A stretch of 64,000 nucleotides of DNA from Thermopetrobacter sp964430935 (GCA_964430935.1 CAYSHK010000051.1:1-64000), one strand, 5' to 3'; positions 48,502 through 57,746 are shown, counted from the stretch's first letter. The notes: generated by a model from the letters alone, not told the origin. Numbers and translations are program-made.

Positions 48502-50027
48502 GCCCCGTCCTCCGGAACTTCCGGGAAGTGCCTGCGGAACCATGCCTCGAGCGGCGCCAGGACGGGGTGCTCCAGATTTCTCCCCAGCCATCTCCGCACC
48601 CGGGGCACATGCGCCAGATAGGCCGGTTTGCCGTCCCGCCTGTCGAGCCGGGCGAAGATTCCCAGCACCTTGCAGGCCCGCTGCGCTCCCATGACGGCAT
48701 AGGCCGTGCGGAAGGCCTCGGCGTCGAATGTCGGGTCGGCGGCGCGCCGGGCCGCCACGTAGCGTTCCAGCATCGTCCGTTCCATGTCCTGCGGGATGTC
48801 CACGCGCGCATCCTGAAGCAGCGAGGCCAGATCGTAGGCCGCCGGTCCGCGGACCGCATCCTGCGTGTCCACCAGCCCGACACGCGCGATCCCCCGCCGT
48901 TCGGGCAGCCATATCAGGTTGGGGGAATGGAAATCCCGCAGCACCCAGATTTCCGGACCCGTGCGGGCATGCGGGAGCAGCGTCCGCCATGTGTCGCGCC
49001 ATTCCTCCACCGCCTCCGCCCCGGCTTCCGTTCCGCGCACGTGGGGCCAGTACCAGTCCGTCAGAAGCTCCGCCTCCACGAGGAAGGCCCCGTCGTCGTA
49101 TCTGTGCACCACGTGCTCCCCGGCCGGCGTCTCCACCCGGTGGGGCCAGTCCATGCCGGACATGGCGACGAGCAGATCGACGGCGGCGGCCAGCGGCTCC
49201 TCCATGTGTCCGCGCGCATACAGATGGCCGTAGACCGCGTCTCCCAGATCCTCCATGAGCATCAGGCCGGCGTGCAGATCGTGCGCCCAGGTGCGCGGCG
49301 CGGAGAGTCCCTTCCCGACGAGAACGTGGTTGACCGCCCAGACGGCGCGGATGTCGCGCGACAGGCGCGCCACTTCGTCGTAGCTTCTTCCGTCGTGCAC
49401 GGGCGGCCCGTCCGGTCTGGAGGGCATGTCCATCAGTACGGCCGGCGGATGCCCTTCCGCGCGGATCCTCTCGTATCGCCGCGCGGAGGCGTCCCCCTGC
49501 AGGAACGTCCGTTCCACCGGCGCGCTTCCGTAATGCCCCGCGATGAATTCGCGCACCGCGAAGAACCGTTTCAGGCGCTCCGCCCATGTTCCGTGTCCCT
49601 GCAGCCGGGCCGTGCGCCCCGCGCCCGCGTATTCGAGACGGATCTCCAGCCGGTCGGCCGGGATGTCCGGCAGCCGGTCCGGCCACTCCACGAGAAGGAC
49701 ATGCGTCGCGGCCAGCTCCTCCAGACCCAGCTCGTCCACCTCGCAGGGATCCGCGATGCGGTAGAGATCGGCGTGGACCACGGGGATGCGCGTGAATTCG
49801 TAGGGCTGCACGAGAGTGAACGTGGGGCTGGGGACCTCGAATTCACCGGCCTGCGGCGCCATGGACCGGATGAAGGCCCGCGCGAACGTGCTCTTGCCGG
49901 CCCCGAGATCGCCGGAAAGCAGCAGGCGGTCTCCGGGCGCCACGAACAGCGCCAGCTCCCGCGCCAGCGCCGCGGTCGCCTCCTCGTCCGGGAGGGAAAC
50001 CTCGAATGCCCGGGACGTCTCCGTCAT
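48498..50027 (-). CDS. tsaE: TsaE fused to an AmgK-like aminoglycoside-phosphotransferase-fold kinase
   Basis: A 509-residue fusion. Residues 1 to about 150 are TsaE: LLLSGDLGAGKSTFARAFIR with Walker A, VPSPTFTLVQPYE, HADLYRIADPCEVDELGLEE and LLVEWPDRL. TsaE is the ATPase of the complex that makes t6A on tRNA. From about 160 a kinase of the APH fold follows: FLQGDASARRYERI, MLMEDLGDAVYGHLY, the catalytic loop VLRDFHSPNLIWL and the metal-binding VGLVDTQDAVRGPAAYDLAS. This half resembles AmgK, which phosphorylates MurNAc and GlcNAc at the anomeric carbon. The fusion is known in alphaproteobacteria. It follows divL with no gap and overlaps the MurU-like gene. Confidence 0.93.
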   Translation of the reverse strand: MTETSRAFEVSLPDEEATAALARELALFVAPGDRLLLSGDLGAGKSTFARAFIRSMAPQAGEFEVPSPTFTLVQPYEFTRIPVVHADLYRIADPCEVDELGLEELAATHVLLVEWPDRLPDIPADRLEIRLEYAGAGRTARLQGHGTWAERLKRFFAVREFIAGHYGSAPVERTFLQGDASARRYERIRAEGHPPAVLMDMPSRPDGPPVHDGRSYDEVARLSRDIRAVWAVNHVLVGKGLSAPRTWAHDLHAGLMLMEDLGDAVYGHLYARGHMEEPLAAAVDLLVAMSGMDWPHRVETPAGEHVVHRYDDGAFLVEAELLTDWYWPHVRGTEAGAEAVEEWRDTWRTLLPHARTGPEIWVLRDFHSPNLIWLPERRGIARVGLVDTQDAVRGPAAYDLASLLQDARVDIPQDMERTMLERYVAARRAADPTFDAEAFRTAYAVMGAQRACKVLGIFARLDRRDGKPAYLAHVPRVRRWLGRNLEHPVLAPLEAWFRRHFPEVPEDGA

Positions 50028-52547
50028 TCACGACGCCTCCGTGCGTCCCGCCACACGGCCGGCATCCTCTTCCCCGGCGGCACCGTCGGCCGTCATCTCC
50101 CCTTCCCCGCGGACGGGGAAACGGCAGATCACCGTCGTGCCTTCGCCCAGCCGCGAAATGAGCTCCATGGAGCCGCCGTGCAACTCCACCAGGCTCTTGG
50201 CGAGCGGCAGTCCCAGGCCCAGCCCCCTGCCCTGCTGGCTGCCCGCGGGCGGACGCGAGGAGAACCTCTGGAAGGCCTTCTTGACGGTTTCCGCGTCCAT
50301 GCCGATGCCCTGATCCGCGATCCACAGCTCGATGAAGTCGCCGGAGCGGCGCGCGCCCATGCGGATGGTGCCGCCGCGCGAGGAGAAGGTGATGGCGTTG
50401 GAGAGCAGATTGGCAAGCACCTGCTCCAGCCTTCGGCGGTCGGCATGCACGAACTCCGCGTCCTCCGCCAGATCCACTTCGAGAACGAGGTCGCGCTGCT
50501 CCAGCCGCGCGGCCATGCGCCGGGCCACGCCCTCGAGAATCTCCGCCACGTCCAGACGGTCGATGTTCAGCTCCATCAGGCCGGCGTCGATGGTGGAGAG
50601 ATCGAGGATGGTGTCGATGGCCGCCAGCAGGTCGGTGGAGGCGGTGAAGATGTCGCGCACGTACTCCTTCTGACGCGGCGTAAGATCGCCGGCGATGCCC
50701 ATCTCCAGCGTCTCGGTGAAACCGGTGATGGAGGTGAGCGGCGTGCGCAGTTCGTAGGACACGGAGGAGAGGAAATCGGACTTCAGGCGGTCCGCCTCCA
50801 TCAGCGCCTCGTTCTTCTCGCGCAGGGCCCGCTCCATGCGGGCGCTGTCGGTCATGTCGTACCAGGTGACCAGCGTGTTGCCGTCCGGCAGGGGCACGAT
50901 GACGCATTCGTAGATGCGGCCGTCCTTCAACTCGATGCGCACCTTGCGCCCTTCCCTGCGCTCGCTCATGCCGGTGACCGAATACTTCAGCAGGTCCCAC
51001 CAGCCGTCGTCGTCGGCCAGACGGCGCGCCTTGCCGATGATGCGGTCTATGTGCGGATTGTCCGAGAGCTCCTCCTCGTTCAGCTCCCAGAACCGCGCGA
51101 AGGAAGGATTGAAAAGCTTCAGCCGCCCGTCGGTGCCGAAGAGGGCCACGGCCTCGTAGAGATTGTCCAGCGTCTCCCGCTGCACTTCCATGAGCGCCTT
51201 GTAGCTGCTCTCCAGACGCCGCTTCTCGGTGATGTCCTCGAACACGAAGATGACGCCGCCCTGCGGGTGCGGCTCGGCGACGACGTTGATGAACCGGCCG
51301 TCCGGCAGCGCCCACTTCTCCTCCCGGCCCTCGAGCGCCGTGAAAACCTCCAGCTGCCGCTCCTTCCAGGTGCGGAAGTCGGCCTGCTCGGGCAGCGAGC
51401 GCATCTCGCGCAGCCGCGCCAGGATCTCGTCCCAGGTGACGCCCTCCTCCAGCCACTCCTTGTCCAGCTTCCACAGCCGGGCGAAGGCCGCGTTGCAGAA
51501 CAGCAGGCGGCGGTCCTGTCCGAAGATGGCTATGGCCGTCAGCAGTCTGTCGAGGGTGCCGGTGTGGGCGGCGATGTGGTTCTTCAGCTCCTCCCGGAGG
51601 CGATGGACGTTCGTGATGTCCACGGCCCAGCAGGCCACGCCCCCTTCCTGCGGCATCTCGTGCACCTCGAGGATGCGTTTCTCCCCGCGGATGACGGTGG
51701 AGCCGTGGAACACGCTCAGGCCCGTCTTCTCGTCGCGGTGCACGAGACGCATGTCCTCCGGCTTCACGAGCTGGAGTCCCGCCGCCGCGGCGACGTCCAG
51801 ATCCTCCTGCTCCAGGGCCTCCAGCCAGGCGGCGTTGGCCCACAGCAGGTCCCCGTCGGCATCCCGCAGCCACACGGGCAGCGGAGCGGTGTCGAGGATG
51901 CCGGAGAGCCGCTCCACCTGTTCGTTCAGGCGACGGGTGTCGCAGACCATCTCCATGGCCGCCCGCCGTTCGCCCACCGGAACCCGGAAGCGCAGCACGA
52001 TGCTGTAGCCAGCCGCGCGGCCATCGGCTTCCAGCAGGTCGCCTCCGGCGGTCCGCACGGCGATGTTGAACGGTTCGCCCGTGGTGCGCAGACCGCGCAG
52101 CGCCTCCCCGAGCCGTTCCGCCGAATCCTCCTCCAGCCATTCGGAGAACCGCACCAGCTTCTCCTCGCTGCGCGGTACGCTGGAGACCACGTGCAGACGC
52201 GCGGAAACATGCGAGGGCGCATCCTCTCCGCCTTCCCAGACGATCATCGCGTGCGGTTCGGCGGCGAGGAGATTCTCCGTCTCCGTCAGCCGCTGTTCGA
52301 GCTCGGAAATCCGCTCACGCAGGCCCGCCGTGCGCTTCGCCTTCCGCCATGCGGCGAGGAGCAGGGCCAGGCCGGCGGCGAGCCCCGCCACTCCACCCGC
52401 GGCCAGCAGGCCGGACACTTCGCCGGAAACCCCGAAGGGGGATGCCGCCACCGCCTGTCCGGCGGAAAGCGCCAGCAGGGAGACGGCGCGCGCCGAGACG
52501 CCCGGCAGTTCCGTGATGATTTCCTCGATGCGTCGCGGCATGCCCAT
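50028..52547 (-). CDS. divL: DivL-type PAS sensor kinase with tyrosine at the phosphorylation site
   Basis: About 839 residues. A hydrophobic N-terminus (residues about 20-65) gives one or two membrane segments. Several PAS-like repeats follow, for example NAAFARLWKLDKEWLEEG and NPSFARFWELNEEEL. The dimerisation domain reads SSVSYELRTPLTSITGF with Tyr598 where kinases have His. The ATPase domain is intact: ANLLSNAITFSSRGG, DQGIGMD and GRGLGLGLPLAKSLVELHGG. Caulobacter DivL has the same His-to-Tyr change and controls CckA and so CtrA. ATG 52547 is chosen; a GTG at 52559 and ATG at 52541 are alternatives. The tsaE fusion starts at the next base after the stop. Confidence 0.9.
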   Translation of the reverse strand: MGMPRRIEEIITELPGVSARAVSLLALSAGQAVAASPFGVSGEVSGLLAAGGVAGLAAGLALLLAAWRKAKRTAGLRERISELEQRLTETENLLAAEPHAMIVWEGGEDAPSHVSARLHVVSSVPRSEEKLVRFSEWLEEDSAERLGEALRGLRTTGEPFNIAVRTAGGDLLEADGRAAGYSIVLRFRVPVGERRAAMEMVCDTRRLNEQVERLSGILDTAPLPVWLRDADGDLLWANAAWLEALEQEDLDVAAAAGLQLVKPEDMRLVHRDEKTGLSVFHGSTVIRGEKRILEVHEMPQEGGVACWAVDITNVHRLREELKNHIAAHTGTLDRLLTAIAIFGQDRRLLFCNAAFARLWKLDKEWLEEGVTWDEILARLREMRSLPEQADFRTWKERQLEVFTALEGREEKWALPDGRFINVVAEPHPQGGVIFVFEDITEKRRLESSYKALMEVQRETLDNLYEAVALFGTDGRLKLFNPSFARFWELNEEELSDNPHIDRIIGKARRLADDDGWWDLLKYSVTGMSERREGRKVRIELKDGRIYECVIVPLPDGNTLVTWYDMTDSARMERALREKNEALMEADRLKSDFLSSVSYELRTPLTSITGFTETLEMGIAGDLTPRQKEYVRDIFTASTDLLAAIDTILDLSTIDAGLMELNIDRLDVAEILEGVARRMAARLEQRDLVLEVDLAEDAEFVHADRRRLEQVLANLLSNAITFSSRGGTIRMGARRSGDFIELWIADQGIGMDAETVKKAFQRFSSRPPAGSQQGRGLGLGLPLAKSLVELHGGSMELISRLGEGTTVICRFPVRGEGEMTADGAAGEEDAGRVAGRTEAS

Positions 52548-52801
52548 GCCGTAGTCCACCCGATCAGTTTCACCGTCCCCCGCACGGCCGCGCCATGCGC
52601 CGACACGCCTCGCGCATGGAATGCGCAGGCCGACCCCAAGACTACCGGAACTGACCCCTCGCGGATTTGCCCACCAGCCACAGGAGCACGAATCGCTCGG
52701 TACTCAGACACTACATCCAAATCCGCGATTTGCCCATAAGGAACAGACTGCGAATATCCCGCGGACACCCGCCGGAAAACCGCCCCGCCGCCGGTGCGCC
52801 G

Positions 52802-54046
52802 TCAGCTTCCGGGGAAGCGGGCCGGTGCCTGTTCGACGACCTGCGGTCCCGTGGCGGTCACCTGCAGGATGGCGAGTCCCCGCTGGATGCGGCCGTCCTG
52901 GCGGAAACGGAACAGACCGTTCATGCCCTGATAGCCCTCCGGATTCAGAAGCTGGGCGCGCGAGAAGGGCGTGCCGTCCGGGCTGCGGGCCAGGGCGATG
53001 GCCAGCGATGTGGCGTCGTACGCCAGCGAGGCGATACGCGGCGGCGTGGTGCCGTAGGTCTTCATGTAGTGATCCGCGAAATAGCGCACCAGCCGGGGCT
53101 CCACGCCGGCATACCAGCCTCCGATGGCCAGGGGCGTGGTGCGGATGGCGGCGGTGTCCCACAGCCCGGTGCCGAGAAGCTGCACCGAACCCGGCGCGAC
53201 GCCGCTGCGGTTCATGACGTCTCCGGCGGTACGCATCAGCTTCGGCCCCTCGGGGAAGAACAGGGCGTCGACCTTGCTCGCGCCGCTCAGCTTGCGGGCC
53301 ATCCGCGAAGCCGGGGCGACGATGCCCGTCGTGGTGCGGACATACCGCTCCTCCGCGACGATGGAGGCCCCATGGCGTTTCGCCGCCTCGCGCAACGCGC
53401 GTCCGACGATGTTGCCGTAGTCGGACTGGGGAATCAGCGCGGCGAGATTGCGCTTGCCCGCCTTGACCGAGTAGCGGATCACGTTGTCCACCTCCTCCTC
53501 GGGCAGGAAGCTCATCAGATAGACGCCGCCTCCGGCCACGGACGACTGGGAGGAGAAGGCGATCACGGGAATGCCCGCACCGGCGGCCACCGGCTTCACC
53601 GCCTTCACCGAGGGCGCCAGCAGCGGGCCGAGAATCAGCTTCGCCCCCTCGCCGACGGCCGCCTCCGCGGCCAGACGCGCGCCCCCCGCGGTGCCGCGCG
53701 TATCCTTGGCCACGAGGGTGATTCCCGGATTGCCGGCGTCGACCATCGCCAGTTCGGCGGATTTCTTCATCGCCCTGGCGATCTGGCCGAGCTTGCCGGG
53801 AGCGGAGAGGGGCAGCAGCAGGGCCACGCGCGGCGTACCCTCACCCGGCGTCTGCGGGGCGACGTCCGCCGCTCCGCCCTGCGTACCGGGCTGGCCGGTG
53901 TCGGAAAAGAGCTCGCCGAAATCCATGCCGCCGCCGCAGCCGGCGAGAGACAGCGCCACCAGGCCGGCGGCCATCCAGCGGGCCGCGTTCCGCGCGCGTC
54001 CGGCGAAAGCGGTGATTCGCCCCCAAGCAGCAGTCAACAAGGTCAC
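52802..54046 (-). CDS. Lipoprotein, penicillin-binding-protein activator (LpoA/LppC family)
   Basis: A 414-residue predicted lipoprotein: the signal sequence ends in the lipobox SLAGCGGG (Cys at about 37). The rest is a type 1 periplasmic-binding fold: PRVALLLPLSAPGKLGQIAR, ITLVAKDTRGTAGGARLAAE, AKLILGPLLAPSVKAVKPVA, IPVIAFSSQSSVAGGGVYLM and YRFADHY-like sequence near the end. In E. coli LpoA stimulates PBP1a from the outer membrane; whether this shorter alphaproteobacterial form does so is inferred. The start is a GTG at 54046 behind TGGAGAG. Pairing opposite rsmI-yraN is the usual LpoA context. Confidence 0.87.
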   Translation of the reverse strand: MTLLTAAWGRITAFAGRARNAARWMAAGLVALSLAGCGGGMDFGELFSDTGQPGTQGGAADVAPQTPGEGTPRVALLLPLSAPGKLGQIARAMKKSAELAMVDAGNPGITLVAKDTRGTAGGARLAAEAAVGEGAKLILGPLLAPSVKAVKPVAAGAGIPVIAFSSQSSVAGGGVYLMSFLPEEEVDNVIRYSVKAGKRNLAALIPQSDYGNIVGRALREAAKRHGASIVAEERYVRTTTGIVAPASRMARKLSGASKVDALFFPEGPKLMRTAGDVMNRSGVAPGSVQLLGTGLWDTAAIRTTPLAIGGWYAGVEPRLVRYFADHYMKTYGTTPPRIASLAYDATSLAIALARSPDGTPFSRAQLLNPEGYQGMNGLFRFRQDGRIQRGLAILQVTATGPQVVEQAPARFPGS

Positions 54047-54183
54047 GACTCTCCACCCCCCTCGATGATCAGGCCCCGGCGCGGCATGCGCCCTGTGCCG
54101 ATGTTCATGTCATCAATCATCCAGATGGTTTAGGATTTGTAAAGGTCAATGAAAAGTTAATCAGGCGATTTCGGGGCAGGAAC

Positions 54184-55080
54184 ATGCATGACGACGAACG
54201 GAAGCCCTCCTTCTTCCACATCTCCGGCTGCCGTCTGGAGGCGGACCGCCCCCCGCCGGGGCTGCATCTGGTCGCCACGCCCATCGGCAATCTCGAAGAC
54301 ATGACGATACGCGCACTCCGCACGCTGGCCGGCGCCGATGCCGTGCTCTGCGAGGACACCCGCCACACCGGCCGGCTGCTGGAGCGGTACGGGATCCGCG
54401 CCCGTCTGATGCCCTATCACGATCACAATGCGGAAAGAATGCGCCCCGCCGTCCTGAAACTTCTGGAGGAAGGCAGGGCCGTCGCCCTGGCCACGGACGC
54501 CGGAATGCCCGTCGTTTCCGACCCGGGCATGAAACTGGTCCGCAGTGCCGTGGAGGCCGGCCATTCCGTCCACGTTGTTCCCGGCCCCTCCGCCCCCCTT
54601 GCCGCCCTCGCGGTCTCCGGCCTGGCGTCCGACCGCTTCATGTTCGCCGGCTTTCCTCCGGCGAAAGGCGCGGCCCGCCGCCGGTGGCTGAAGGAACTGG
54701 CGGAGGTGCCCGCGACCCTGATTCTGTTCGAAAGCCCCCACCGCATCGTGGCGTCGCTGGCGGACATGGCGGAGATTCTGGGCGCGCGCCCGGCGGCGCT
54801 GTGCCGCGAGCTGACCAAACTGCACGAGGAGGTGGTCCGCCTGCCGCTGGACCGGCTGGCGGAGGAGGTCGCGCGGCGCGATGGAGTGAAGGGCGAAGTC
54901 ACCCTCGTGATCGCTCCGCCGACGCCCCGCGAGGCATCCGTCCGGGAGATCGAGGAGGCGCTCCGGCGGGCGCTGGCGGAGATGCCGGCAAGCCGCGCCG
55001 CCGCCACGGTGGCGAAGCGGTTCGGCATTCCCCGCAAGCGGGCCTGGGACATCGCCATGGGGCTGACGGATGGGAAGTGA
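54184..55080 (+). CDS. rsmI: 16S rRNA (cytidine(1402)-2'-O)-methyltransferase
   Basis: A 298-residue tetrapyrrole-methylase-fold enzyme that methylates C1402 in the ribosomal P site. GLHLVATPIGNLEDMTIRAL, LCEDTRHTGRLLERYGI, ATDAGMPVVSDPGMKLVR, VVPGPSAPLAALAVSGL and LILFESPHRIVASLADM are the family blocks. It has about 25 extra N-terminal residues. ATG 54184 follows GGGGCAGGAAC. Its end overlaps yraN by 11 bp. Confidence 0.97.
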   Translation: MHDDERKPSFFHISGCRLEADRPPPGLHLVATPIGNLEDMTIRALRTLAGADAVLCEDTRHTGRLLERYGIRARLMPYHDHNAERMRPAVLKLLEEGRAVALATDAGMPVVSDPGMKLVRSAVEAGHSVHVVPGPSAPLAALAVSGLASDRFMFAGFPPAKGAARRRWLKELAEVPATLILFESPHRIVASLADMAEILGARPAALCRELTKLHEEVVRLPLDRLAEEVARRDGVKGEVTLVIAPPTPREASVREIEEALRRALAEMPASRAAATVAKRFGIPRKRAWDIAMGLTDGK

Positions 55081-55453
55081 CACCCGGCGCCGCAGGGCCG
55101 GCTACCGGTCCGGCCTGCTGGCGGAGAGCGCCGCCGCGCTGCTGCTGCGCGCGAAGGGCTGGCGCATTCTGGCGCGGCGCATGCGCACACCGGTCGGCGA
55201 AATCGACATTGTCGCCGAAAGGAACGGTACGGTGGCCTTCGTGGAAGTGAAGTTGCGACGGGATCTGGCCACCGCCAGGGGTGCGCTCGCACCGCGCCAG
55301 CGCCGCCGGCTGGAAAACGCCGCACGCTGGTGGCTGGCGGCCAATCCGCGTTACCTTGCGTCCACTTGCCGCTTCGATCTCGTGGCCGTAAACCGATGGC
55401 TGTTTCCCGTGCATCTGCCGAACATCCACGAAGCGGGCGGACGCGATCCATGA
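55070..55453 (+). CDS. yraN: YraN/UPF0102 family nuclease-fold protein
   Basis: A 127-residue protein of the UPF0102 family with the endonuclease-like core GEIDIVAERNGTVAFVEVKL (the E-x-D...EVK pattern of PD-(D/E)XK folds). GLLAESAAALLLRAKGWRIL precedes it and RFDLVAV follows. Function is not established; it always travels with rsmI. It starts at ATG 55070 inside rsmI and is followed by gshB after 13 bp. Confidence 0.94.
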   Translation: MGSDTRRRRAGYRSGLLAESAAALLLRAKGWRILARRMRTPVGEIDIVAERNGTVAFVEVKLRRDLATARGALAPRQRRRLENAARWWLAANPRYLASTCRFDLVAVNRWLFPVHLPNIHEAGGRDP

Positions 55454-55466
55454 CGAGGGAGAGGTC

Positions 55467-56411
55467 ATGAACCTGAAGGTTGCCGTCCAGATGGATCCTC
55501 TGGACAGAATCGACATCCGCGGCGATTCCACCTTCGCGCTCATGCTCGAGGCCCAGGCAAGGGGGCACGGTCTCTTCGTCTACCGGCCGGACGCCCTGGC
55601 CTGCGGAACGGACCGCGTGACGGCACGCGGCCGGCAGGTGCTGGTGCGGGACGTGGAGGGCGACCATTTCAGCGCCGAGGCGGAGGAGCTGGTCGACCTT
55701 TCGGATTTCGACGTGGTGCTGATGCGGCAGGATCCGCCGTTCGACATGGCCTACATCACGGCCACGCACATCCTGGAGCGCATCCATCCGCGGACGCTGG
55801 TGGTCAACGATCCGCGCGAGGTGCGCAACGCGCCGGAGAAGCTGTTCGTTCTGGAATTCCCCGATCTCACGCCGCCGACGCTGGTCACCCGCGACGTGCG
55901 GGCGCTGATGGATTTCCGCGCCGAACACGGCGACATCATCCTGAAGCCGCTCTACGGCAACGGTGGCGCGGGCGTGTTCCGCCTGACATCCGACGACGGC
56001 AACTTCCTGGCCCTGGTGGAGCTTTTCGAACAGAGTTTCCGGGAGCCCTTCGTCGCGCAGAAATATCTGCCGGCCGTGCGCGAGGGGGACAAGCGCATCA
56101 TCCTCGTGGACGGCGAGGTGGCCGGAGCCATCAACCGCGTGCCGCAACCGGGAGAGATCCGTTCCAACATGCATGTGGGCGGCCGGCCGGAGCCCGCCGA
56201 CCTGACGGAACGCGAACGTGAGATCTGCGCCCGCATCGGCCCGGAGCTGAAGAGGCGGGGGCTGCTTTTCGTGGGCATCGACGTCATCGGCGGCTGGCTG
56301 ACCGAGATCAATGTGACCTCGCCCACGGGCATCCGCGAGGTGAAGCGTTTCGGCGGCGCCGACATCGCGGTTCTGGTCTGGGACGCCATAGAGCGGCGGC
56401 TGTCCGCCTGA
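55467..56411 (+). CDS. gshB: Glutathione synthetase
   Basis: A 314-residue ATP-grasp enzyme joining gamma-glutamylcysteine to glycine. KVAVQMDPLDRIDIRGDSTF at the N-terminus, MRQDPPFDMAYITATHILE, the ATP-binding DIILKPLYGNGGAGVFRL, GDKRIILVDGEVAGAINRVP and the C-terminal GIDVIGGWLTEINVTSPTGI are highly conserved. GGGAGAGG precedes the ATG. rsmI-yraN-gshB is a standard alphaproteobacterial operon. The Gly-rich loop and metal ligands look intact. Confidence 0.98.
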   Translation: MNLKVAVQMDPLDRIDIRGDSTFALMLEAQARGHGLFVYRPDALACGTDRVTARGRQVLVRDVEGDHFSAEAEELVDLSDFDVVLMRQDPPFDMAYITATHILERIHPRTLVVNDPREVRNAPEKLFVLEFPDLTPPTLVTRDVRALMDFRAEHGDIILKPLYGNGGAGVFRLTSDDGNFLALVELFEQSFREPFVAQKYLPAVREGDKRIILVDGEVAGAINRVPQPGEIRSNMHVGGRPEPADLTEREREICARIGPELKRRGLLFVGIDVIGGWLTEINVTSPTGIREVKRFGGADIAVLVWDAIERRLSA

Positions 56412-56429
56412 GGGCGGCAGCCCTTTCGC

Positions 56430-56894
56430 TCACACCGCCCGCTTCAGCGGCTCCATCGTGCTGGCCATCGGCTGCATCCGCTGCACATGCGGCCGCAGCT
56501 TCACATCCTCCCCGAGGATATGGGCGATCAGCCAGCGGGTGAGAAACCGCTTCATCTCGTGCATGCGTTCCTTGCACTGTTCGGGAGTCATGTCGGCGCA
56601 ACTGAAGGAGGAAAGGCTCCGGATGTATTTCTGCAGGTCGTCCATGAGGCGGGCATGCACCGCGCGGTGTTCCTCGAAGCCGGGATAGCCGGATGCCATC
56701 TGCAGCGCCTCCTCGCGCTCGAAGTGCTTCCGCGCGAAATCCTGCAGCGCTCCCATCATTGCGATCACGGCCCCCTGCGGCGCCCTGCTGGACACCAGGA
56801 TCATCAGACCGTCCATGATCTCGATGAGGTGTCTGTGATCGTTGTCGATGACGCCGCCGTCGACGGCCATGCTGTCTTTCCATACGAAGAACAT
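56430..56894 (-). CDS. Bacteriohemerythrin
   Basis: A 154-residue four-helix diiron protein. The metal-ligand pattern is complete: IDNDHRHLIEIMDG (helix A His), HFEREEALQMASGYPGFEEH (helix B His and Glu), HRAVHARLMDD (helix C) and WLIAHILGED (helix D His and Asp). It reversibly binds oxygen; roles include oxygen supply, sensing and iron storage. There is no fused signalling domain. It stands alone, converging on gshB. Confidence 0.93.
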   Translation of the reverse strand: MFFVWKDSMAVDGGVIDNDHRHLIEIMDGLMILVSSRAPQGAVIAMMGALQDFARKHFEREEALQMASGYPGFEEHRAVHARLMDDLQKYIRSLSSFSCADMTPEQCKERMHEMKRFLTRWLIAHILGEDVKLRPHVQRMQPMASTMEPLKRAV

Positions 56895-57081
56895 GCTTTC
56901 CCGCTCCCGATACCGATGCTCCGCACAGCCGTCGCCGCGCCCACGGAACCAGCATTAGGAAAAGAAGCTTGGGCGAGGCTTGCCGACCGGAAAGGCCGTC
57001 GTCCGACTCCGGAGAAGCGGGATGCGGTCCGGAAAACTGGTGCGATGGGATGTTCCGCACGGGCGGCACGGCCCCTCGGGA

Positions 57082-57462
57082 TCATTTCCTCCGGGTGGCG
57101 CGTTTCAGGCCGTCCACCCAGGCGTCGAGGAACAGATCTATGGACTCGACGAAATCGGGATCGTGCTCGGGGCGGTTGATTGTGGCATGGACGACGATCT
57201 CCCCGGGCCGTGGCGGAAGATCCGTGGTGACGGTCCAGGCGAAGGCGTTGGGGCACTCCGGGAGGGTGAAACGCACGCCGCCGCGGATGGGCTCCCGGCG
57301 CACCCTGAACCCGCCCCACAGGCACCAGATGCGCCCCTCGTCCCCATCCGCATCCAGCACCTTCTCGATCTCTTCGCAGAACCGCGGCAACGCTTCGATG
57401 GTCACCTCCCGCCGGATCCACTCCCCGTCCCGGCCCGCCGCGATCCGCCGGAAGAACTCCAT
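57082..57462 (-). CDS. Hypothetical protein (126 residues)
   Basis: I do not recognise a family. ATG 57462 has GGGAAAGGGAG 8 bp upstream and marks where sharp coding bias begins; the open frame upstream of it has none. The protein is soluble, with a mixed pattern: an N-terminal helix (WIRREVTIEALPRFCEEIEK), strands around GRIWCLWGGFRVRREPI and FAWTVTTDLPPRPGEIVVHA, and a helix ending WVDGLKRATRRK. It lies 187 bp upstream of the hemerythrin gene on the same strand, so co-transcription is possible but not shown. Confidence 0.7.
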   Translation of the reverse strand: MEFFRRIAAGRDGEWIRREVTIEALPRFCEEIEKVLDADGDEGRIWCLWGGFRVRREPIRGGVRFTLPECPNAFAWTVTTDLPPRPGEIVVHATINRPEHDPDFVESIDLFLDAWVDGLKRATRRK

Positions 57463-57710
57463 GCCGCAACTCCCTTTCCCGCCGCATCCCGCGATGCATG
57501 ATGACATGTTTCCGCAAACGCGATGGATAAGCTCTCCATGCGGAGCACACAAGCCCCTGCCGCGGGTCGGGATCGGAGATTCGGAGCAATGGAAAATGCT
57601 TCTACGCCTGCTGCGGGTCGGGGCCTCCCGACCCCGACCCGAATTTTCATGCCCGCCCGTCAACTGCATCAAGACGCGGCGTGACAACGGCTCGAAAAGG
57701 CATGAGCGTT

Positions 57711-57738
57711 CCGGTCCGGGTCAGGAGACCCGGACCGG
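57711..57738 (-). terminator. Strong hairpin at the end of yejF
   Basis: CCGGTCCGGGTC (57711-57722) and GACCCGGACCGG (57727-57738) make a perfect 12-bp stem with a 4-nt loop, 8 bp past the yejF stop. The T-run is distant (CTTTT about 12 nt on), so it may be a weak or factor-aided terminator. A second hairpin, GGGTCGGG/CCCGACCC at 57615-57634, lies further downstream. Confidence 0.7.
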
Positions 57739-57746
57739 CTGTAAGG

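Noticed and set aside
48528..52739. A 4.2-kb open frame on the plus strand opposite the tsaE fusion and divL
   Set aside because: Same cause: stops are rare in antisense frames at this GC content, and both minus-strand genes are intact and well conserved.
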